Positions 23,971 through 34,996 of a stretch of 64,000 nucleotides of DNA are shown in pieces. The notes beneath the pieces were generated by a model. It was not told where the DNA came from and ran no database searches. It worked only from the letters and a program-made list of their open reading frames with translations. Positions within the stretch are counted from its first letter, which is position 1; every line of letters begins with the position of its first letter. The stretch comes from Dichetophora obliterata (Eukaryota > Arthropoda > Insecta > Diptera > Sciomyzidae): assembly GCA_963920525.1 (NCBI GenBank), contig OY986437.1, forward strand, positions 57,679,330 through 57,743,329. The letters are read 5' to 3'. The translations under genes were made by a program, and so were the position numbers.

Positions 23971-25100
23971 CCACCCTTGCCGCTGACCGGCGGCAATACA
24001 ACCCGCAGTGACAATTATTAAAACAATTTATCACTGAAACCACGTGAGCAGGAAAAACTTCCGCAAGTCACTGGAAAGGAACAAATAAAGGTTGTTCTTA
24101 TTTGTATGCAGCCCAAAAGCAGACTAGATACATAGTATATGCTCTAGAATGACTTCCTTAGTTTCATTTTCTAAGTTGGACTATTTTACCACTCATTGCT
24201 AAAGTCGGCCTATTCTTCGCTTCACTCTATGTATTAGAGATGAGACTCACCTATTTGCAGTTTATTTATTTGGCTAACTTAGGTGTATTGCACAGTTTTA
24301 GGTTTAATTAGCCACCTGTTTGTTTCAAACTAATATATGATGCGTTTAAACAAATGTTGCTTTTGTATTTGTTGGCTAAAATGGTTATTGTTGTAGGGCA
24401 TTACACTGCTGATTTTCAATCGGAAAACTATTTCATTTTGCCCAAAACTTTTGTCATTTATTTAAACCACAGCGCAGAGTTGGTCATTAATGTTTGTCTT
24501 TTGCTTTCTGTCCTCTATGCTTACTGTTGTTGTTGCTCCAAAACAGCACACACGCACACATGAGCTGCATGCTAGGAAACGAGTTTATTGTTGTCCTGTA
24601 CAAAAACAACAGTGCTAGCAGTGATAACAGCAGCAGTCGTTCAAGCAACCAAAGCAAAGTAAAGCAAGACTAAATTTAATGAAGCAGTAAATTCGATTGT
24701 CGCATAAACAACAGCAACAACAACATTAACAACAACTTCAATAGCAAACATACGCAGCATACAAGCCAGTGTAGCAATATTAGCAAAAAGGATAACACCG
24801 CAACAAATCCAACAACAACAATACATGTCTTTAGACAAACCATGCGTTGCTTTTCCTAGACGCTTTTAGCAACAAAACCAAAAGAAACTGCACCAAAAAA
24901 GCAAAAAAAAAAACAAGTCGCTGAAATGTAACTTTATGTATTAAAATAAAGTCTACTTTAAGGCTGAGAGCGTTCGGATGAAGTCGTTTTTTTGTGGTTT
25001 GCTGAAATATATGACTTTTTCCTTATGGTTTTTATGTGCATTGAAAGTGTTGACAGGACAGGTGAAAGCATTTAAGTGATAAGCTGTTTTAAATTAATGT
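22706..25100. other. Non-coding stretch with CA and CAA microsatellites
   Basis: (CAA)n-rich segments at 22890-22980 and 24700-24830, and (CA)n tracts at about 23320-23342 and 23938-23970. No protein domain, RNA gene or element termini recognised. The composition resembles ordinary fly intron or intergenic DNA. Confidence 0.45.
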
Positions 25101-25125
25101 TTTAAATAAAAATCTTACGGTTTTT

Positions 25126-27579
25126 ATGCAGGTTATAATTTGCTTACTTGCTTTTAACGGTTTAGAATCCTGCATCAATGAGCCAACGCGTATAACACCT
25201 GTATCCAAAACTTGTATTGATCATATTTTTGTGCGTCTTCAAAATTGCAACAATTTGTCTCTCCAAAGTTCTGTCATTGACCTAGAGATTTCTGACCATT
25301 GTATGACGTGTCTAAGTATTGGAAATGTGTTTCTTCAAAATGATTGCATAACTAACCCGCCTGTCGAACATTCAAAGACTGATTTTGATAAGTTAAATAA
25401 TTCCCTCTGCTTTGAAAATTGGGATCATGTTTATAATGAATGTGATCCTTCTAAAGCCTACAATATGTTCGTCAAAACACTTCTTATACATATTGATGGT
25501 TGTTCGACAATCATAAAGAAAAAATGTGATAGCATGAAAAGATTGAAGCCATGGATCTCAAATGAACTGCTGAAAAAAATTAAAACTAAAAATAATTTTT
25601 TTAAAAGAAAAAAGAGATGCCCAAATGATGTACAAGTTCGCGATTCTTATAAATCCCTTTGTAAAGAGATTTCGAAAGAGGTCCTTCAATGCAAAAAAAA
25701 TTTTTACTGCAATGAATTTCAGAAGGTTCAGAAGGTAAAAGGTGATATAAGAAAGGAATGGAAAATGGTAAATAATATTCTTAATAAAAGCAACAAAAAT
25801 GAACGTATTCAGTGTCTAAAATCTGGTGATGTGGTTACTAATAATCCTAAAATGTTAGCGGAACAATTTAATAAATACTTTACTTCTATAGGATTAGAAG
25901 TGGTTGCTGAAAATGCAATGTGTTCTAATCAGTGTAATTGTTTATCTTTTGAACCTGGTCTATCTGAGAGCTTTTTTTATATACCAATTTCTTCCTTTGA
26001 ATTATACAAAATTATAATGTCATTAAAAAACTCGAATTCTTCTACATCAAATAGTTGTTCAAGTAATTTTTTGAAAAAAATAGCATTCAACATTTGTGAT
26101 GTATTAAGTCATTTATTTAACAAAAGTGTAGAAACTGGTATATTTCCTGAAAATATGAAAACAGCGGAGGTAATTCCTTTGTATAAAAAAGGTGACCGCG
26201 CTGCTACTATCGTTTTCCAAGATTTTTGAAAAAGCAATGAAGATGCGAATCGTAGAATTTTTAGAAAAAAATAAACTTTTGAGTAAATTTCAATTTGGAT
26301 TTAGGTCTGGGCTATCTACAGAAGATGCACTTATGAATTTCTGCACTAATGTGTACTCTGCACTAAATGACAAAAAGATAACTGCGACTCTTTTTGTTGA
26401 TATCACAAAAGCTTTTGACACAGTTGACCATAAGATTTTGTTAGATAAATTATTGCGATATGGATTCAGAGGTTCAATTCATAGTTGGCTTAGTTCATAT
26501 TTATTTAATAGACAACAAAAAGTAAAAATCGACAGCCACTTAAGCTCTCCTTTACAATCTACTTTAGGTGTCCCTCAGGGATCAGTGCTTGGACCAATTC
26601 TTTTCCTTATTTTCATAAATTCATTGTTTTCTCAAAACTTTAAAAGTAGTATAAATGCCTTTGCTGACGATATGGCTTGTACTTTTTCCAGTGACTGTCC
26701 ATTAAATCTTTCGGCGGATATTAATAATGACCTGGAAGTTTTAAGTCATTGGTTCAAAATCCATAGAATGGTACTCAGTGATAAAACAGGAATTATGTAT
26801 TTCAATGCTTTAGGAAAGGATTTAGACTTCGGGCCGCTTCACTTTCACGGTGGTAAATGTGAAAAGTATTTGTACTGTAAAAATGTTTGTTTAGCTTCGT
26901 TGTGCTCACAAACTTACTGGGATGATCGTGTTTGCTCCCCTAAATGTGTTCCCATTGAATGTGTAATGTCCTTTAAGTACCTTGGGTTGCTACTTGACAA
27001 TAAGATGAGTTGGTCTGACCATACACAAGCGCTTAAGAAATACCTCATGGCTGCGGTTAGAAATTTATTCCTTTTAAAATCTTTTTGCTGTCTTAAACTT
27101 TTAAAGTGCATTTATTATGGTATTTTGCATTCAATTTTTTAGCTTGCTGGGTTGGTACTAATGAAAATAAAATAAATCCACTGTTAATATCGCAAAAACA
27201 TGCCATTCGCCTTATTTGCAATAAATGTCGCCGTGACAGCAGTCTGGGACTGTTTAAAGAACTAAATATTTTGCCACTAAAACATTTGTACTATTTTAAA
27301 GTTTTAAAAGTATTTTTTTTTAAATCTGGCTATCTGGAAAGTCGATATTCTATTAATTACAATTTAAGAGTAAATAATCAAAATTTTGCAACGATACCAC
27401 AGCATTCACTTCAATTATTCCTTAATTTTTACACTGCAGTTGCCCCTAGACTTTTTAACAACTTGCCTGATTGCATAAGATCCATCCGTAATAAATTCAA
27501 GTTTCTCAACAATGTAAAAATGTGGCTTATGAATCTTAACTATAATGATATAAATGTTCTACTATGTATTGTTATTTAA
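25126..27579 (+). pseudogene. LINE ORF2: endonuclease C-terminus plus reverse transcriptase, two frameshifts
   Basis: The first frame (25126-26229) holds the endonuclease end and the linker up to VIPLYKKGDR. A small deletion with frameshift at about 26200 removes the NYRPI-type motif. The next frame (26192-27142) contains SKIFEKAMKMRIVEFL, FGFRSGLSTEDAL, DITKAFDTVDHKILLDKL, GVPQGSVLGPILFL and the catalytic AFADDMA, then a Cys-rich insert (CEKYLYCKNVCLASLCSQ). A second frameshift at about 27130 leads to a C-terminal thumb/connection region ending near 27579. A functional copy would read through as one protein; this one cannot. Confidence 0.88.
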
Positions 27580-27855
27580 TGTAATTATATTCAGTTTTTG
27601 CTTTGAGTTTCTTTCCTATCATTGGTAATAATCGTTTTTGAGTTTTTGAGTCTTTACTGATTTTTGTATTTATTTATTTTTTTTTTGATTTCCTGCATAT
27701 TTCTTAGCATTTCTTTAAATCATCATATATTTTTATATTTTTGTATTTAAATTTTCTAATATTTTTAAAGTTGTTTTTATTCATTTAAAACTTAAGATAC
27801 CTTATTGTTACTACATGCATTTTTAATATCGTTTGTAATTAAAATATTTATTGAT

Positions 27856-27898
27856 ACTGCTATCGCCTCTAGTTCCTTGGTGAACTATAGATAGCAGT
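27856..27898 (+). other. Two-part stem-loop in the LINE 3' UTR
   Basis: ACTGCTATC (27856-27864) pairs perfectly with GATAGCAGT (27890-27898). Inside it TAGTTC (27870-27875) pairs with GAACTA (27882-27887). About 85 bp downstream the ATTCAAAA tail begins. Non-LTR reverse transcriptases of this group commonly recognise a 3' hairpin of their own RNA. That role here is inference. Confidence 0.6.
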
Positions 27899-28422
27899 TC
27901 TTTTTTCATTTAAATTTGTAACTTTTATGTGAACTTGCGATTGTTAATTATTATATAAAATTGTAAATGAAAAAGAATACAATAAAATTCAAAATTCAAA
28001 AAATTCAAAATTCAAAAAAATTATTTCTTTTTTAAAAAAAATTATATAATCTTTAAACAATGTCTTAGCCAAAAAAAAATTTTAAATTATGTTTCATTTA
28101 ATCCTTTAGGGCAGGGGTGCGCACACATATACATACACATTTTTATGTTTGTGTTGTAAAGCTTTTGCTTTTAAAGTATGCACTTGAAAAAATCACGAGT
28201 TCAACAATGAAACGAAAGCTACAAACTTTCAGTAGCTGTCCAGACTTCATGCTGGTAGTTTGCGGTTGCTTGCTGTTTTTTTTGTATGAGCGATCTAAAT
28301 GAGTTGAAAATGGAACTCAACAAACTATCGTTGAATCATTTCTTGTTGTTACATATATTTTTTAACTCTTTTTTTTTTTTTTTTGTAACCGAAAATAAAA
28401 TATATTGAAATATTTTTAATTT

Positions 28423-29734
28423 GAGGCGCTCAGAAGCAAAGTGGTCTTACTCACAAAAAATTGTTTTCGGGTTAATGCGACCAGACACGCTTACTGACGT
28501 TATATTTTGTGAGGAAAATCTGTTCCTTAAGATTTGGCCTTTATAATATACTGAAACTGTTATAATAAATAGCTTCACTTTGTCTTTTTTTAAATAATAC
28601 ATTATGAAAATGGAAGAATGGTCCAACCCACGTACTGAAAATTGTGTATGGGTTGGACCACTTAACCATTTTCTAATTGAAAATGCTATTGAAAGTTGAA
28701 CTTAGGTTTAAACGAAAAGCAAAAAAATTCATCCAAACATTTTAGTTCGTGATGATTGGTTGGAGGGGATTAGGCAAGTAAGAAAGACTTAACCATTTAC
28801 TGTTATAGAAATTAGAAATTAGAACTGAACATTTTATTTCTATGACACAATTGCAACACCAAACAACAAACCGAAAAATTACAATGGATTAGAATAACTA
28901 ATGACAAGTTATTTGTAATGAGAAGCAGGTTTTCCAAAGAAGCAAAAAGAAAACAAGCATGCCAAAAAGAAACTATTGCTTAAACTTTTTCCAAATGGTC
29001 GGGAAATTCACAAAAATTTCCTGCCATTGCTACCGAAAGTCTTTCAGAAATTCTATGATCCATTGAAAGCATTTGGAGATTCTGAGGACTTTGGTATATT
29101 TGGCGATGACATTTTTGTAAGGTACATTGTAAATGCTTTTCTTTGTAGTTTCATTCCAAGAATAACATATAAAAGATTTCGCTATGCGCATGCACGCCAT
29201 CTTTGTGAGCACGAGAATGTGACGTCAGTTGTGAGAAAGAAGAGAGTGTTAAACCGACTGAAAAAGGACGTAGTAAGAATTTGTTTATAGGGGATTAAAT
29301 TACAAAATCTCTTATTTTCTTGATGTACTCTAGATCTACAAGATGTACTCTCACATGTTACGTAGGCTGTGCAATAGATTTCCTTTTCCGTTTATTGCTG
29401 AATCTTTTATATATTATTCTTGTTCTAATTCCATATTGATTTCTCTACTCTCCAGCATCTCGTAACACAATCACATTTTTATGTTTTATTTAAAAAAAAA
29501 AAATATATTTAAATCAAACAAATTATTGTTTTGAAGTTTGTTCGTTCTATTATAATTTCAAAGAAACAAAGATATGAAAATAATAAATTGGTCCAACCAA
29601 AATTTATTTATTAATATTGGCAAAGTTGTCCCACCCACAAAATTTTTTTTAACAACAACGAATAAAAAATTTTAATTTCATTAAAATTCGATTATTCAGT
29701 ATGTGGGTTGAACCACTTTACTTCTGAGAGCCTC
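28423..29734. mobile_element. TIR DNA element, 1312 bp, ATTT target duplication
   Basis: The left end reads GAGGCGCTCAGAAGCAAAGTGG and the right end is the complement of GAGGCTCTCAGAAGTAAAGTGG. ATTT lies directly outside each end (28419-28422, 29735-29738). GGTCCAACCCA/GGGTTGGACCA repeats occur subterminally (about 28620-28662, 29591, 29703). A 104-codon open frame lies inside. The superfamily is not recognised; a 4-bp duplication is shared by several families, so I leave it open. Confidence 0.75.
28976..29290 (+). CDS. Uncharacterised open frame inside the ATTT-flanked element
   Basis: A 104-codon frame encoding a basic C-terminus (VRKKRVLNRLKKDVVRICL) and a central acidic patch (DSEDFGIFGDD). 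The first codon in the frame is not ATG (TTG at 28976), so the true start may lie upstream or the frame may be an exon or remnant. I recognise no domain. Its position between the element's subterminal repeats suggests it belongs to, or is a relic of, the element's own protein. It could also be a chance frame. Confidence 0.25.
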   Translation: MLKLFPNGREIHKNFLPLLPKVFQKFYDPLKAFGDSEDFGIFGDDIFVRYIVNAFLCSFIPRITYKRFRYAHARHLCEHENVTSVVRKKRVLNRLKKDVVRICL

Positions 29735-30264
29735 ATTTATACAAGAGTTGTTGTGCTGACATGTTTAAGAACTATTTTTTGACTTTTTAATCTTAAGCCC
29801 TTATAAAAAAAATTAATTAACTTTATTACATTTATGATACTTTGTGTTTTTATATAACGTTAATATATGCTTCAAAAAATATAAAGAAAAGAATGAACGT
29901 TTTTTCAGTAAAACTGCATTTATAACCTTTCATCTTTGTTCAGTTTGTACACGGAGAAAACTGTTTGCTGAATTTGCACTGTGGTTAAGCAAAACTTGCG
30001 CTTGAATCTCAGCCACTACAAAATTATGCTAAATTTCAGCAAAAATTAATCAAAATATGCTATTCCAGCTTATAATAAGTATGCAAACTTGTAATTACTT
30101 TCAAGCAAAATTTTGCTAAGTTATTATTAACTGCTAAAGCAAATTTTTTTATTAATTCAAGCAAATATTTGCTTAGTTATTATAAAAAGGAATAGCAAAT
30201 TTTGATTAATTTTTGCTGAAATCTAGCATATTTTTGAAGTAAAATAATTATTAACATTAAATTA

Positions 30265-30352
30265 AATTGAAAAATTACCATTATCCGGAGGCATGAACCT
30301 CGACTGCGTGAGTATAAGTCGAATGGGCTTATCCGTTCGACTATCGCAGTTG
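30265..30352 (-). repeat. tRNA-like module inside the CACGGAGA element, copy 1
   Basis: On the minus strand it reads AACTGCGATAGTCGAACGGA (A-box-like region), then GCCCATTCGACTTATACTCA, and a B-box-like GAGGTTCATGCC. The corresponding block in the second copy (45850-45930) is better preserved: GATGGTCGAATGGATAAG and GAGATTCAAATCTC. It is likely derived from a tRNA gene carried within the mobile element. No complete acceptor stem is seen. Confidence 0.45.
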
Positions 30353-30380
30353 TTAATCAATCGTTGCCTAATTTTCTTCA

Positions 30381-31342
30381 TCTATACTATTATACAAAAG
30401 GCTTCTCACGTATCTGCGACGACGCTAAACTTAAAAACTACTGAACCGATTTTAATAATTTTTTTCACTTATATAAAGCTACATATTTAACTTAAAATCT
30501 TGCAACCTTTATTTTTTAAAACCGCTTTTAAAAGTTAGTAAAATTTAAATTTATATATTAGCCAAGAAAACTTAACATAAAAATCATTGCCTCATTAAAT
30601 TGTTAGACACACAAGCAGCATAAAGATTTATCTCTCTTTTCATCTGCTATAGAGTTTTTCATTATTTCTGTTGCGGTGTCGGGTAGCCTTGCACATTTAT
30701 ACTCTCCCATATTAAGAATGAGTATGTACTAATGAGCTCTTTAAAGAGCACACTGAAAACTACCCAGTGGTAAATGGACACATGACGTAACCAAGTATTA
30801 TTTAAATACACTGTAGCTGCGAGGCCTCCAACACCTGTATACAATTCTGAATTACATTTGTTCAGGCATGGCCAAACAACTGATGACATCTACCTAACAC
30901 AGTATACTAATTTAGATAATTTAGAATACAGGTAAATAGAAGGACATGTAAAAATGCAGACGAATAGTGGAAAAAACAAATATTTTTAAACTGGAACAAA
31001 AACTGACACACGAATTTACAGTAAGGTGGAGCAAAAACTATTTGTTTTTTGCAAATTTTATTTTGCCCTGCCATAGTAAAGTTGAGAATGAATGTAAAAC
31101 TTATTATAAAGTGTGTGCACATTAGTTAGTAGCTATTGCTCAGAAAGTATAGCCAGATGTGATGTCAGGAAATTCATTAGTAAAATCTTTAATATAAAAT
31201 TTTTGTAACAATGTATAAACCAAAACTAATTATTTTATTTCGTGTTTAATAAGACAAAATGAAAAATACTTTAATTTTAAGATTTAAAATTTTTATATGG
31301 TGTTATATTTTTATCGCAGTTGAAGCAGCGGGTATTTGCTAG
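30381..31342 (+). mobile_element. Non-autonomous Helitron, 962 bp
   Basis: It begins TCTATACTATTATACAAAAG and ends GCAGCGGGTATTTGCTAG, with A before and T after, as expected for Helitron insertion between A and T without target duplication. The copy of the host element at 45.95 kb has the uninterrupted site TTCTTCATTAAGAATAA, confirming both ends to the base. A short GC-rich hairpin-like motif (CGC...GCG) precedes the CTAG. ACTACTGAACCGATTTTAAT near the left end is typical of insect Helitron 5' regions. No Rep/helicase is encoded. A 100-bp block at 30800-30905 is shared with 7.8 kb. Confidence 0.9.
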
Positions 31343-31869
31343 TTAAGAATAAACGTGTGCTCGTGTGTTTAGAAGAAATTTGCTTAGGTTTAGTAAAAAT
31401 TTGCTATTCGAGTTTATAATAACTTAGCACATATTTGCATGAGTTAAGTAAAAATTTGCTATTTGAGTTTATAATAACTAAGCAAATATTTGCTTGAGTT
31501 AAGTAGAAATTTGCTTTTGCAGTTAATAATAACTTAGCATAATTTTGCTTTTTCCTAAATACATGAGGAGTGATTTTAATTTAGCAATCTTTTTCTAAAA
31601 TCACACCGTGATTGAGCAAAGTTTTGCTGATTTGCTTTTAAGCAAAACATTTGTTGATTCAAGCAAAATAATTATCTCCGTGTATCTCCTTTTTTTGAGT
31701 GCATTGTTTCCCTAAAAACGAGAACTATTTAAGACGCGAGCAACTGAAACTTGCTTGCTTGAAGTCTGGAGAGCTACTGAAAGCTTTTTATTTTTTAATA
31801 TCAACAAATGAGTGTGAAAGCTCTCCGCACAGGATGGCCTTTTGCGCACTCCTGCTTTAGAACCCAAAC

Positions 31870-32062
31870 AGAATCAAAAATCGTTCCAAACGGCGATCTT
31901 CTCTAGTCACCAGATACAGAGAACCCGTCCAGAATGAGAGCCCGAACAGAATCAAAAATAGTTGCGGTTCACGATATCGCAATTCAATATAATACATGAA
32001 AATATATGAACCAGTCCAGAATGAAATCGCAGGTCATCAGCCGCAACGACTAATCGCGGACT
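31870..32062. repeat. Inverted partial copy of the neighbouring foldback MITE core
   Basis: GAGCCCGAACAGAATCAAAA (31940-31959) is the reverse complement of the segment at about 32341-32361 in the adjacent MITE. ACCCGTCCAG and CAGCCGCAACGAC also match its centre. Another CAGAATCAAAAATCGTT copy starts at 31869. The region is a rearranged or duplicated fragment of the same element family. Confidence 0.55.
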
Positions 32063-32144
32063 TGGAACATATTCTATTTTTTCTCTTACGACCGACGATT
32101 TCCTCTCTGAGTACAATTAGTGCTGCCATATTTTGCTAGCAATT

Positions 32145-32510
32145 AGGTATGTTCAAAGCCAGTTTCATAGCTTTTGCTATGTTCTCACGTTTCTTTTTTG
32201 TTTTTGTTGCATTACACAACAACAAAAACATAGCTCCTAACAAAACTATGTCATATAAAAGCAACCCTGCATCGCTAGTCGCAATCGCTGGACGGGTTTT
32301 CTGCGTCTGGCGACCAGAGAGGATCGCCGGTCGTAACGACTTTTGATTCTGTTCGGGCTCTGAAAGCGATTGCGGCTGACGAAAGCAGGGTTGCTTTTAT
32401 ATGGCATAGTTTTGTAAGAAGCTATGTTTTGTTATTGTGTAAGTGCAACAGAAACAAAAAAGAAACGTGAAAACATAGCAAGAACTATGAAACTGGCTTT
32501 GAACATACCC
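32145..32510. mobile_element. Foldback MITE, 366 bp, likely AATT target duplication
   Basis: The arms are about 160-180 bp inverted repeats. GGTATGTTCAAAGCCAGTTT at the left pairs with AAACTGGCTTTGAACATACC at the right. Inner pairs include ACGTTTCTTTTTTGTTTTTG and ATATAAAAGCAACCCTGC with their complements. AATT flanks both ends (32141-32144, 32511-32514; CAATT is possible). The insertion lies at the left border of a jockey-type LINE fragment. Confidence 0.8.
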
Positions 32511-33650
32511 AATTCAGCATGGTTTTGTTACTGGTGGATCCACTGTATCTAATCTCTTTGATTTCACTACATTCTGCTTAAAATCTATTGATTCTGGTAG
32601 CCAGGTCGATTGAATTTACACTGACTTTTGCAAAGCTTTTGATAAATTACCACATAGTCTAATTTTATTTAAACTTAAATTAATGGGATTTCCACAATAT
32701 TTTGTAAACTGGATCAAATCGTATTTGATGGAGCGATGTTATCAAATACGGTTCCGAGACGAGTTGTCTTCTGAATTTGTTGCAGAATCGGGTGTTCCTC
32801 AAGGAAGCCACCTGGGTCCACTTCTGTTTATTTTGGTAATTAATGATGTTACTCAAATCATCAAACACTCTCATTTGCTTATTTATGCAGATGATATGAA
32901 AATATACAGAATAATTTATCCTAATGACAATTCAGACCTGCTCCAGTCAGACTTGAAATCCTTTTAGGTTGGGTGTTATAAAATTAAGATGTTTTTAAAT
33001 TCAGATAAATGTCAAACTATGACCTTTTCGCGTAAAAGGAACAATTTTATTTTTGATAACAAAATTAAAGATATTGCCTTAAGTCGTGTAACTACCTAGA
33101 ATTTGTAAAAAGGCGTCTTCTATGCTTGGTTTTATTAAACGGTGGGCCAAAAAGTTTGATAGCTTTATAAAAACTACAACGCTGTATTATTCAATTGTGC
33201 GTCCTCACTTGGAGTACGCAAGTCAAGTATGGTCCCCACATTACAATGTGCATGTTGATTGTATAGAAAGAATTCAAAAACGTTTTGTTCGGTTTGCTCT
33301 GAGAGGCTTGAGTGGAACTGACACATTTAACCTTCCTCCATATGAGGATCGTTTGAAATAATTAAAGATGCAATCTTTAAGTGAGAGAAGAAAATCTGCT
33401 AATATCGTCTACTTACACCAATTCATAACTGGTGTATTCGATTCTCCAGAACTTCTTTCTCTTATAAATTTTAACACTAACCGTAGAAGCAGTAGAAACT
33501 TTAACAACTTGATTTATTTACCATTTAGTAGAACAAATTATATGTTAACTGCTCCATCAAATCGCATGAGTATCTTTGTTAACAATTGAAGCGTGTTTGA
33601 TGTTTACTTGTCGAAAGGTCAACTCAAAAGTAGGTTGAAAACTAATGAAT
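32511..33650 (+). pseudogene. Jockey-clade LINE reverse transcriptase fragment
   Basis: Starting at 32513 the translation reads QHGFVTGGSTVSNLFDFTTF, then YTDFCKAFDKLPHSLI, then in the open frame 32683-32967 GVPQGSHLGPLLFIL and the catalytic LLIYADDMK. The C-terminal connection (SIVRPHLEYASQVWSPHY, IQKRFVRFALR) is in the next open frame, 33122-33361. Stops and frameshifts occur near 32610, 32965, 33100 and 33360. The 5' part is missing: the copy starts at the finger region, directly at the foldback MITE border. It is dead. Confidence 0.85.
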
Positions 33651-33759
33651 GATAAGATCTATGTAAACGCATGGTTAGTTGCTATGTCTTGTGTTGTCCC
33701 TGAGCCCAACCCATATTATGGTGAGTAAATTTTTCTCCCTTTTTGTTTTTTTTACCACT

Positions 33760-34860
33760 TTTATCGATATCTTTGAGATATTTCAATGATATTTGGGTTT
33801 TAATAAACAAAGGTTTAGGTAAAACTATCAGCAGTAGAGAGAAGGAGGATATTTCAAAGCGCACTCCCTACATCGATCTACCAAGAGACGATATAGTTAA
33901 AAAGTACATCTTCGAAATTAAGCAATTAAAAACCACACATCCAATGGTATACGGATGGCTCCAAGACATTGGAAGCATAGGCGCAGGGGTGTACGGGCCA
34001 AGAACCAGGCACTTCGAACCTATGGGGATATCTTCCAAGCAGAAATCCCAGCAATACAGCTGTGTGCACAATTCAACCTGGACCGGAAATACAAAGGTTA
34101 GGACATAATTGTTATAGACAGCCAAACAGCAATTAAAGCATTAGTTTCCTGTGAGATATCATCGAGAATGATATGGTAATGCCTAACAAAACTCAATGAA
34201 TTAGGCAAGAATAACACTTTTACTATACTTTGGGTCTCAGGACACAAAGAAATATAGGGTGACGAAGAAGCCGATGGTCTAGCGCTACAGTGTGCAGCCA
34301 CAAAATTTAAATGACCAGAACCATTCTGCGGATTGGGCACACATTCTATAAAAGAAGAACTAAGAAGAGAGGAGAGGCATAAACTTTCAAAACTTTGGAA
34401 AAGTCTCCCAAAGCTAAGACAATCCAAATTGCGCCTCAGAGATTTTAACACTTGGAAAGCAAAATTGTGCATAAGCTTAGGTAAACCGAATCTAAGGATT
34501 CTAACGGGGTTTCTTATAGGACACTGTAAACTTTAATATCACTTGATGAAATTGGGCAGAGAAATCGATACTAACTGCCGTTTCTGTGAAGAAGCAGAGG
34601 AGACTCCAATAAACCTACTTACAAACTGCGACACCGTGGCTCGCAGACATAAACTAGCACTGGGGAACCTGGGAAACCTGAGTCTATAGCAGGTTTCATC
34701 ACTTGAAACTAAGAATATTCTCAAATTCATTAGAGAAATAGGGCTGCATGAAATTCTCTAATCCTCCAACCCAGCGGAGCTTTGAGAAGGAGGTACAATA
34801 GATCTCGTTTAGGTCGCAGTACGCATCTCCACCATACAACATTAACATTAACATTACCAC
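33760..34860 (+). pseudogene. RNase H domain and 3' end of an I/LOA-type LINE
   Basis: In shifting frames the DNA encodes GAGVYGPRTRHFEPMG, FQAEIPAIQLCAQFN, DIIVIDSQTAIKAL and LWVSGHKEI followed by DEEADGLA, the usual order of an RNase HI domain in RNase H-carrying non-LTR elements. After it come CRFCEEAEETPINLL (a CxxC zinc-knuckle-like tail) and FIREIGL. The copy ends in an ACATTA-type repeat at about 34838-34857. At least three frameshifts and stops are present. The clade is inferred from RNase H presence and tail type. Confidence 0.75.
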
Positions 34861-34996
34861 TCCTGAGTGACACTCAAAAATTCAACCACAAAAATTTCTG
34901 TGGTTGACTTTTGAATAACGAATACACACACGTTATTCATTTTTAATTTTCATTTTCATTATTCATTTTGAACATGAGTGTCACTCATGATCGCTA
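34861..34996. repeat. Small inverted-repeat unit bounded by GAGTGACACTCA motifs
   Basis: CTGAGTGACACTCA near 34863 and ATGAGTGTCACTCATG near 34974 bound a segment with two internal hairpins: TCAACCACA...TGTGGTTGA at about 34883-34910, and GAATAACG...CGTTATTC at about 34914-34940. This could be a very short MITE. Confidence 0.4.

Larger units (their letters stand above)
25126..28022 (+). mobile_element. 5'-truncated CR1/jockey-group non-LTR retrotransposon with 3' tail
   Basis: It opens within the C-terminal part of an AP-type endonuclease (EPTRITPVSKTCIDHIF) and continues through a full reverse transcriptase to a 3' UTR. The UTR ends in irregular repeats of ATTCAAAA (about 27983-28018). A stem-loop sits in the UTR at 27856-27898. 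Frames are broken near 26200 and 27130. The RT lacks an RNase H domain. The YADD-type site (here FADD) and the short 3' repeat tail fit the CR1/L2/jockey group, but I cannot place the clade more precisely. No target duplication was identified. Confidence 0.88.
29950..31682. mobile_element. CACGGAGA-ended MITE (copy 1), carrying a Helitron
   Basis: It begins CACGGAGAAAACTG at 29950 and ends AATTATCTCCGTG at 31682, flanked by TA on both sides (29948-29949, 31683-31684). Subterminal arrays of AAATTTGCT/AGCAAATTT motifs fill both halves. Removing the 962-bp Helitron at 30381-31342 leaves about 770 bp, which aligns with the outer parts of the copy at 45573-51887. The core also holds a tRNA-like block (30270-30350). 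It is non-autonomous; a 2-bp duplication and the TA here suggest, but do not prove, a Tc1/mariner-type transposase. Confidence 0.82.
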
